A stretch of 20,982 nucleotides of DNA from CAYZDV01 sp964477275 (GTDB lineage Bacteria; Acidobacteriota; Aminicenantia; Aminicenantales; Aminicenantaceae). A program made the position numbers and the translations under genes. The DNA lies in contig CAYZDV010000025.1 in NCBI GenBank assembly GCA_964477275.1, forward strand, positions 1-20,982, in the 5' to 3' direction. Within the stretch, counting starts at the first letter, position 1; each line of letters opens with the position of its first letter. The notes under the pieces were generated by a model, which was given only the letters and a program-made list of their open reading frames with translations, was not told the origin of the DNA and made no database searches. Below, piece by piece: positions 14,356 through 20,982 of this stretch.

Positions 14356-16071
14356 TTATCTTCTCCAGCTCTTGTAAGGGACGAGGGGGAGAGCCACATC
14401 ATCCACCAGCCTGTAGAAGGCATAGATGCCCCCGGCTTCAGGGACAAGATGGAAGCTCCAGTATCGGATGAACCCGAACTGGGATTGGGGTTCAAGGAGG
14501 CCGGGAATGAGATTGGCGCCGGCCTGAGCACAACGCACATAAAAGTCCCCTCGCTTGACGGCGGTTTGGATTTTTTTCTTTTCAACCTCGATCGTCTCAG
14601 GCGGCAGATAATCATATTTTGACGGTTCGATTGTCTTCACTTCATACGCTTCCACCTCGAGGACCTTGTCCCGGGTCAGTATATCGACCTCAATACCGTG
14701 GCGGAGCAGGACTTCTGCCACATCGCGATGCGGGGCTGGAATGATATAGCCCAGAGGCCGGGAAACGCTGACGGTCGGGACAACAGCGGGGAACCAGTTC
14801 TTGACCACTTCCTTAACGACCTTGAATTCTCTCGGATAAGGGTAAGGTGCAATATCCTCAAGGCTCAGCAGGTCACCCGCTTTCTTGTCGACCTTGAGAA
14901 CGCCCCTTATCGGAGTTTCCACCCGCTCGAACCTTTTGATGACCAGTTCCGGTTCCTTCTCATTCCTGGCATATTCCATCCTCAAATGAACCCGGTCATC
15001 TTCGGAATAGGATTTCGCTCTCTCCACAAGCTGCTGCCGGAGTCCGCGCACCAGGGACATGACCTCCGTTCCATGGCCAGCGATGGCTTCTGCAAAATAG
15101 CGAATTCCGAAATACTGCCACCCTGTCCGCTCTTTGAGGGTCTCCAGGTCATGACGCGAAGCGCCTTCCTGGATGAAGGACAACGTCTCATAGATCCCCA
15201 GGCTGTTTCGTCCGTCGTTGAGGTCGGCAGTGCTGAAGCGCATCATCATCTCTCTCTCTGAGGTCTCTTCCGGGCGATAGCTTACTCCAGCCGATGAATC
15301 TATGCCCATCGGCTGGGTAACCAGGTATTCATGGAAAGGGATGCGTTTTTTCTCCAGCTTTTTTTCCACTTCAGCCAGAATTGTGTGGCGAGAGAGCTCC
15401 TGCAGACGGGGATGAATGTTGGCGTTGGAGACACAGCCAATGGACACCCGGTAGTAATCGTCCCCTTTTTCGTGGACATCCATGGTCACTTCCGGCATCC
15501 ATTCTCTGAACACCCGGCGGACGGCCTCGACCTCCGGAGCCTCGAGCTTAACGTGGTCCCTGTTTAAATCCAGGTTCTGTTCATTGCGGCGCTGGTCGAA
15601 GAAGCTCCCGTAAGGGTTTGCCTGAGGAATAACCAGAAAGTTGAGCTTTTTGACGAGCGGCCTGAGATCGGCCAGGGACAGGTCTCTGATGAGCCAGAGG
15701 GCTGCTTCCTTGGCCGACTGTTCATTCCCGTGCTGGGACGCGATGAGGAAGAGCGTGGGCTTCTCCCGGTTGAGCTTCTGAGGGCAGTCCACTCCTTCCT
15801 CAGTGATGATGCACAGATAAAGGTCTCTGGCAGGATACTGGCGCGTCTCTTTGGTCTGCCCGATAATCCTGACCGCCGTTTCCTCAGAAAGGTGATCGAC
15901 CAGGCTTAAAAACTCGGTGATTTCTTCATGCTGGCTGTAGCGGGTGAAATTTGACCGCTCAGCGGGTGTCTTCACGTCTGCGGCCAGGCAGGCAAGAGCA
16001 AAGCAAAAAAGCAGAAGCACGGCGGAGATCATCGCGCGGATATGTTTTGTTCCATTTTGTTGTTGACTCAT
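14356..16071 (-). CDS. Secreted M14-family metallocarboxypeptidase-like protein
   Basis: A 571-residue exported zinc peptidase. The start chosen is ATG 16071, 7 bases after AGGAGG; a longer open frame upstream lacks such a site. Residues 12-31 form a signal peptide core (ISAVLLLFCFALACLA, likely cut near A30-A31). The M14 fold shows the zinc ligands H114 and E117 (SQHGNEQ) and H200 (MDVHE), substrate-binding N170-R171 (LDLNRD) and a catalytic-Glu candidate E295 (GIYETLSF). The site therefore looks complete. A C-terminal region of about 270 residues (from about 305) is rich in charged residues and has no motif I recognise. It likely acts on peptides or cell-wall peptides outside the cytoplasm. 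It follows the ChaN-PDZ gene by 95 bp on the same strand. Confidence 0.88.
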   Translation of the reverse strand: MSQQQNGTKHIRAMISAVLLLFCFALACLAADVKTPAERSNFTRYSQHEEITEFLSLVDHLSEETAVRIIGQTKETRQYPARDLYLCIITEEGVDCPQKLNREKPTLFLIASQHGNEQSAKEAALWLIRDLSLADLRPLVKKLNFLVIPQANPYGSFFDQRRNEQNLDLNRDHVKLEAPEVEAVRRVFREWMPEVTMDVHEKGDDYYRVSIGCVSNANIHPRLQELSRHTILAEVEKKLEKKRIPFHEYLVTQPMGIDSSAGVSYRPEETSEREMMMRFSTADLNDGRNSLGIYETLSFIQEGASRHDLETLKERTGWQYFGIRYFAEAIAGHGTEVMSLVRGLRQQLVERAKSYSEDDRVHLRMEYARNEKEPELVIKRFERVETPIRGVLKVDKKAGDLLSLEDIAPYPYPREFKVVKEVVKNWFPAVVPTVSVSRPLGYIIPAPHRDVAEVLLRHGIEVDILTRDKVLEVEAYEVKTIEPSKYDYLPPETIEVEKKKIQTAVKRGDFYVRCAQAGANLIPGLLEPQSQFGFIRYWSFHLVPEAGGIYAFYRLVDDVALPLVPYKSWRR

Positions 16072-16166
16072 TCTCTCCCTCCTTTTTGAGAATTCATGGA
16101 TGATCATGATTGATGGCACTAAAAAGCAGGAGATTGTTCTGGCGTCTCGCCCCGGGGCCTGTCTCA

Positions 16167-17375
16167 TTATTCAAGCGTCAAGACAATCTCGACCTCAGCG
16201 CCGGTGCGAAGAATCCGAAAATTCACTCTGTCTCCCCAGCCAAGCGCGGCAAGATAGGCCCTCAGCTCGTTGATATCAGAGAAAGGCCTGCCGTCGACGA
16301 AGAGGATGACATCGCCCTTCTCGAAACCGGCGTTCAGGGCCACGCCGTCGATGGGCTTGCTCTCCACGACCGGGTTTTCCAGACCCTCAAAATTCTTCAG
16401 GCGCAACCCGATGTGGGGAAAAGCCGGCCTGTCTTCAGCAGGAATTCCCCAGACATAATCGGCCAGGCTCCTGGAAACGCGCACACTCTCTTCTCCCTCC
16501 GGAACCGAAACGCATATGACAGTTTTCGACGGTTGGCCGCCTTTCTCGTAAGCCCGGCGGTTGATGCCCAGGTTGTAAAGGAGATGACCGGAGCCGGCCA
16601 GCACAACCACTTTTTTGTTTTCTCTCCGGCGGGCCTTCAGAGCGTTGGATGCCATGACCTCATCCCAGGCTGACTGAGCCCTGTAGAGGCCTTCAAAGGC
16701 CGTCTCCAGGCCTTTTCCCTTCATCTGGTGCGGAAGCTCTGTGCTTTCGAAAATCGTCCGGATGAGAAACCTGTGTTCTTCATGGGAAAGGTCAGGCCTG
16801 GGAACGATGCGTTTCTCCTCCTCGCTGAGGGCTTCCCAGCCGTTCATCCTGATCCTGGTGATGGTCTCCCGCGGAGCATTGAGGCCGTAGAAAGGAATCC
16901 TGCATTCCTTCCCGAACTGGAAAATTCTCTGATAAAAGCCGAAGTTGTAATTCCAGTTGATATACCAGCGGGATTCACGGATGAATTCGTCCTCTGAGAG
17001 GATTCCCATGCTCCATTTGGTCAAAACCTCCTCGGAGGTCACGGGAAACATCTCCAGTCCCACGCAGAGGTTTCTGTCCTGCTCATAAAGGGCCTGGATG
17101 ATTTTCTGCTGAACTTCATGCATGGTCAGGCTGGTATGAGTCTCTCCGATGAAGACGAAATCGCTCTCCTTCATCTCCTGGACCATCCTGGCAAAAGGAA
17201 TGGCCCTCCCCAGCCTGGCAGAATACACCTGGCCGGGGAAAACAGCCAAAGTTTTATCTCTGAGAGTCCTGTCTCCGATGGAAAGGGTCAGTATTTTCTT
17301 CTCCTCTTCCTGGCCGCCCCGAAGAAGTGCGGCTATGATAAAAATCGCGATCAGAGAAATCTTTCTCCACTCCAT
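16167..17375 (-). CDS. ChaN-family protein with C-terminal PDZ domain
   Basis: A 402-residue envelope protein. Residues 5-19 are a hydrophobic signal or anchor (ISLIAIFIIAALL) without a lipobox Cys. Residues 65-300 match the ChaN/DUF399 group of the Tiki (TraB/EreA) superfamily: FIGETHTS (75-82), H86, GLEMF (106-110) and VVVLAGSGHLLYNLGI. ChaN was described as a haem-binding lipoprotein; related superfamily members are hydrolases, so haem binding or peptidase activity are both possible. Residues 319-402 are a PDZ domain (IGLRLKN, GVALNAGFEKGDVILFVDG), which normally binds peptide ends. The start ATG follows GGAG by 8 bases. It shares a divergent promoter region with the MFS gene and probably an operon with the downstream peptidase. 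Confidence 0.88.
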   Translation of the reverse strand: MEWRKISLIAIFIIAALLRGGQEEEKKILTLSIGDRTLRDKTLAVFPGQVYSARLGRAIPFARMVQEMKESDFVFIGETHTSLTMHEVQQKIIQALYEQDRNLCVGLEMFPVTSEEVLTKWSMGILSEDEFIRESRWYINWNYNFGFYQRIFQFGKECRIPFYGLNAPRETITRIRMNGWEALSEEEKRIVPRPDLSHEEHRFLIRTIFESTELPHQMKGKGLETAFEGLYRAQSAWDEVMASNALKARRRENKKVVVLAGSGHLLYNLGINRRAYEKGGQPSKTVICVSVPEGEESVRVSRSLADYVWGIPAEDRPAFPHIGLRLKNFEGLENPVVESKPIDGVALNAGFEKGDVILFVDGRPFSDINELRAYLAALGWGDRVNFRILRTGAEVEIVLTLE

Positions 17376-17407
17376 TCCTGTCTCCGTTTATGTTTTCTGT
17401 CTCTGAC

Positions 17408-17436
17408 ATTTTGCTCGGATACCCGGGAGATGTCAA
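17408..17436 (-). promoter_or_regulatory. Promoter for the ChaN-PDZ / M14 peptidase pair
   Basis: On the minus strand a perfect TTGACA (17431-17436) is followed after 17 bases by CAAAAT (17408-17413). Transcription would begin near 17401, about 25 nt before the ATG. The -35 box directly abuts that of the divergent MFS promoter. Confidence 0.55.
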
Positions 17437-17465
17437 TTGACTTTTGGAAACGGTAATTATATTTT
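17437..17465 (+). promoter_or_regulatory. Promoter for the MFS transporter
   Basis: TTGACT (17437-17442), a 17-base spacer, then TATTTT (17460-17465). Transcription would start near 17472, about 13 nt before ATG 17485. This makes the TTG at 17437 part of the -35 box rather than a start codon. Confidence 0.55.
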
Positions 17466-17484
17466 CTGGGAGAAATTTCAAGCG

Positions 17485-18666
17485 ATGAAAAAAGCGCACG
17501 AAACCAAAAAGACGATCCGGGCTTTTGCGGCCGCATCTTTCCTGAATGACATGGGCTCGGACATCATCTATCCCATCTGGCCCCTTTTTGTCACCACCGT
17601 TCTGAAGGCCAACATGGCCGCACTCGGGTTTCTGGACGGCCTGGGGGAAGCTCTGGTCTCCATTTCCCAGGCTGTCTCAGGTTATGTCTCCGACCGGATC
17701 AGGAAAAGAAAAATCTTTATCTGGACCGGCTATCTCTTTAGCTCCTTCTCCAGAATCGGTTATGCCCTTTCTTCTGCCTGGCCGCACCTCATCCCTTTTC
17801 GAGTGCTGGACCGGACCGGAAAAATACGGAGTGCTCCCCGCGATGCCGTGGTGGCGGATATCTCCAGCGACCTGAACAGAGGGAGACACTTTGGGCTGTT
17901 AAGAGCCATGGACCACCTGGGCGCTGTCTTCGGTATCCTCATCTGCATCGCCCTGTTCCATCTCCTGGGCTACCGGACTCTATTCGCCCTGGCTGCCATT
18001 CCCTCCCTGGCCAGCACACTCATCATCTTTGCCATCATCAAGGAAAAAGATCCGGGGAAGGTCAGTATTTACAAAGGAATATCCCTCAAAGACCTGAGTC
18101 GAAATTTCATCTTTCTCCTTGTCCTGAGCTCTGTCTTTGCGCTGGGAGCCTTCAGTTATTCCTTCCTTCTCATCTACGCCCGGGAATCGGGGTTCAAGGT
18201 CGTCCTTGTCCCTGTGTTTTATCTGATTTTTACGGTCACGGCTTCTCTCTCCTCCTATCCTTTCGGGAGGCTCTCGGACCGAACAGGAAGGAAATTCGTT
18301 CTCTTCATTTCCTATATGCTCTGGATGGCTGTCTGTTTGATTTTGATCCTGGGCCGGAGCGATCTCATGGTCTATCTGGCCTTTATCCTCTATGGCATCC
18401 ACAGGGGAGCCCTTGAGCCAGTGCAAAAAACCTTTGTTTGCGATCTGGCGCCCCTGGATTTCCGGGCCAGCTGCCTCGGCGCTTTCCAGATGGTTGTCGG
18501 CCTCTGCGCCCTTCCGGCCTCTTTCATCGCCGGAGTGCTCTGGCAAACCCTCGGTATGTTCGCTCCTTTCTATTTTTCCTTTTTCCTGACCCTCATTTCG
18601 GGCATCATGCTGATGTTTGTTAAAAAGACACCCTTCCCAGTGGGGCATGAAATGAAACAAATTTGA
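17485..18666 (+). CDS. Major facilitator superfamily transporter
   Basis: A 393-residue inner-membrane transporter with about 11-12 predicted hydrophobic segments. The MFS signature between helices 2 and 3 is recognisable as GYVSDRIRKRK, and its counterpart in the second half as GRLSDRTGRK. FLNDMGSDIIYPIWPLFV in helix 1 and RTGKIRSAPRDAVVAD are typical of the subgroup that resembles drug or metabolite exporters. The substrate cannot be told from sequence. I chose ATG 17485 over the upstream in-frame TTG because the TTG lies in a good -35 box and the N-terminus MKKAHETKKTIRAF is more typical; a GGGAGA lies 11-16 bases upstream. It is divergent from the ChaN-PDZ gene and convergent with the EF-G-like gene. 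Confidence 0.9.
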   Translation: MKKAHETKKTIRAFAAASFLNDMGSDIIYPIWPLFVTTVLKANMAALGFLDGLGEALVSISQAVSGYVSDRIRKRKIFIWTGYLFSSFSRIGYALSSAWPHLIPFRVLDRTGKIRSAPRDAVVADISSDLNRGRHFGLLRAMDHLGAVFGILICIALFHLLGYRTLFALAAIPSLASTLIIFAIIKEKDPGKVSIYKGISLKDLSRNFIFLLVLSSVFALGAFSYSFLLIYARESGFKVVLVPVFYLIFTVTASLSSYPFGRLSDRTGRKFVLFISYMLWMAVCLILILGRSDLMVYLAFILYGIHRGALEPVQKTFVCDLAPLDFRASCLGAFQMVVGLCALPASFIAGVLWQTLGMFAPFYFSFFLTLISGIMLMFVKKTPFPVGHEMKQI

Positions 18667-18713
18667 TTGACGGCTGTGATCGTTTTTCCCTATCCGGTTT
18701 GTCCAGCAAGGAA

Positions 18714-18733
18714 AAGGGAAGGCTGTCTCCCTT
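18714..18733 (-). terminator. Possible terminator after the EF-G-like gene
   Basis: On the minus strand AAGGGA and TCCCTT form a 6-bp stem with an 8-base loop, 25 nt after the EF-G-like stop, followed by TTCC. Stem and T-run are short, so this is a weak call. Confidence 0.3.
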
Positions 18734-18758
18734 CAGGAGAAAAAAGCTCAATCGATCT

Positions 18759-20840
<2,082 letters not shown>

Positions 20841-20890
20841 TTTGAAGCCTCCAAAGAATAATTCGAATCAGTTATTGATGTCTGGAAATG

Positions 20891-20946
20891 CCGTTCTTCT
20901 CGAAAAAGAGCAAGTGATATGATACAACAAACCCTCCGTTCTTCTC
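20891..20946 (-). repeat. 11-bp direct repeats flanking the EF-G-like promoter
   Basis: GAGAAGAACGG (minus strand) occurs exactly at 20936-20946 and 20891-20901, 45 bp apart. The first copy overlaps the candidate -35 box; the second lies just downstream of the predicted transcription start. This placement is typical of operator sites. Confidence 0.45.
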
Positions 20947-20948
20947 AA
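20919..20948 (-). promoter_or_regulatory. Candidate promoter of the EF-G-like gene
   Basis: On the minus strand TTGAGA (20943-20948) and TATCAT (20919-20924) are separated by 18 bases; each matches consensus at five of six positions. Transcription would start near 20912, leaving a leader of about 72 nt that contains one of the two GAGAAGAACGG repeats. Confidence 0.5.
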
Positions 20949-20982
20949 GGCAAAATTTCGGCAGGTAAGCATCTTTTTTTCC

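Noticed and set aside
13602..14615. 337-codon minus-strand open frame across sucD and the peptidase 3' end
   Set aside because: It overlaps two well-supported genes and has no motifs; GC-rich third positions keep the frame open by chance.
15985..16000. Lipoprotein signal in the M14 peptidase (Cys in FALACLA)
   Set aside because: The residues before Cys (A-L-A) do not fit the usual L-A/S-G/A lipobox, so a type I signal peptide is preferred.
16072..16167. N-terminal extension of the M14 peptidase by 32 residues
   Set aside because: It would place non-signal sequence before the signal peptide, whereas ATG 16071 has AGGAGG at ideal distance.
17437..17484. TTG start giving the MFS transporter 16 more residues
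   Set aside because: The TTG forms part of a good -35 box, so the codon would not be on the mRNA from that promoter.

Overview
This is a gene-dense bacterial chromosome segment of moderately high GC with no plasmid, phage or insertion-sequence gene. It combines AcnB-type aconitase, a two-subunit (archaeal-style) methylmalonyl-CoA mutase, a class I fumarase beta subunit, SucCD, a large secreted M14-type peptidase and a ChaN-PDZ protein. This mix suggests an uncultivated anaerobe or protein-degrading heterotroph of the Acidobacteriota/Aminicenantes or deltaproteobacterial kind. That placement is inferred from gene content only; no rRNA gene is present to test it.

Layout. (1) 1-1435, plus strand: the 3' part of def and complete fmt, which together handle N-terminal formylation of proteins. 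(2) 1493-8856, minus strand: reading in the direction of transcription, acnB, an SDR oxidoreductase, an 85-residue stand-alone EF-Tu domain-2-like protein, the large and small subunits of methylmalonyl-CoA mutase, and a membrane-anchored M23 peptidase. Three of the spacers hold structured or unusual leader sequences. The most striking is a GC-rich hairpin element of about 185 bp at 5121-5305. (3) 8857-9325: a non-coding divergent control region of 469 bp with a REP-like palindrome. (4) 9326-14267, plus strand: icd, mdh, fumarase beta, sucC, sucD. (5) 14356-17375, minus strand: a secreted M14-like peptidase and a ChaN-PDZ protein. They are read divergently from an MFS transporter (17485-18666) through two promoters whose -35 boxes touch. 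(6) 18759-20840, minus strand: an EF-G paralogue with altered GTPase motifs.

How the genes work together. AcnB, isocitrate dehydrogenase, malate dehydrogenase, fumarase beta and succinyl-CoA synthetase cover much of the TCA cycle on two divergent arms. Methylmalonyl-CoA mutase joins succinyl-CoA to propionyl-CoA metabolism, so the region looks like a central-carbon block for using or making propionate and succinate. Citrate synthase, the 2-oxoacid-oxidising step, succinate dehydrogenase, the fumarase alpha subunit, methylmalonyl-CoA epimerase and the mutase chaperone are not in the window.

The coding annotation is mostly secure. The novelty candidates are the 5121-5305 element with its mutually exclusive pairing options, the stand-alone EF-Tu domain protein downstream of it, the orphan fumarase beta subunit, and the EF-G paralogue that has Tyr where the catalytic His should be.
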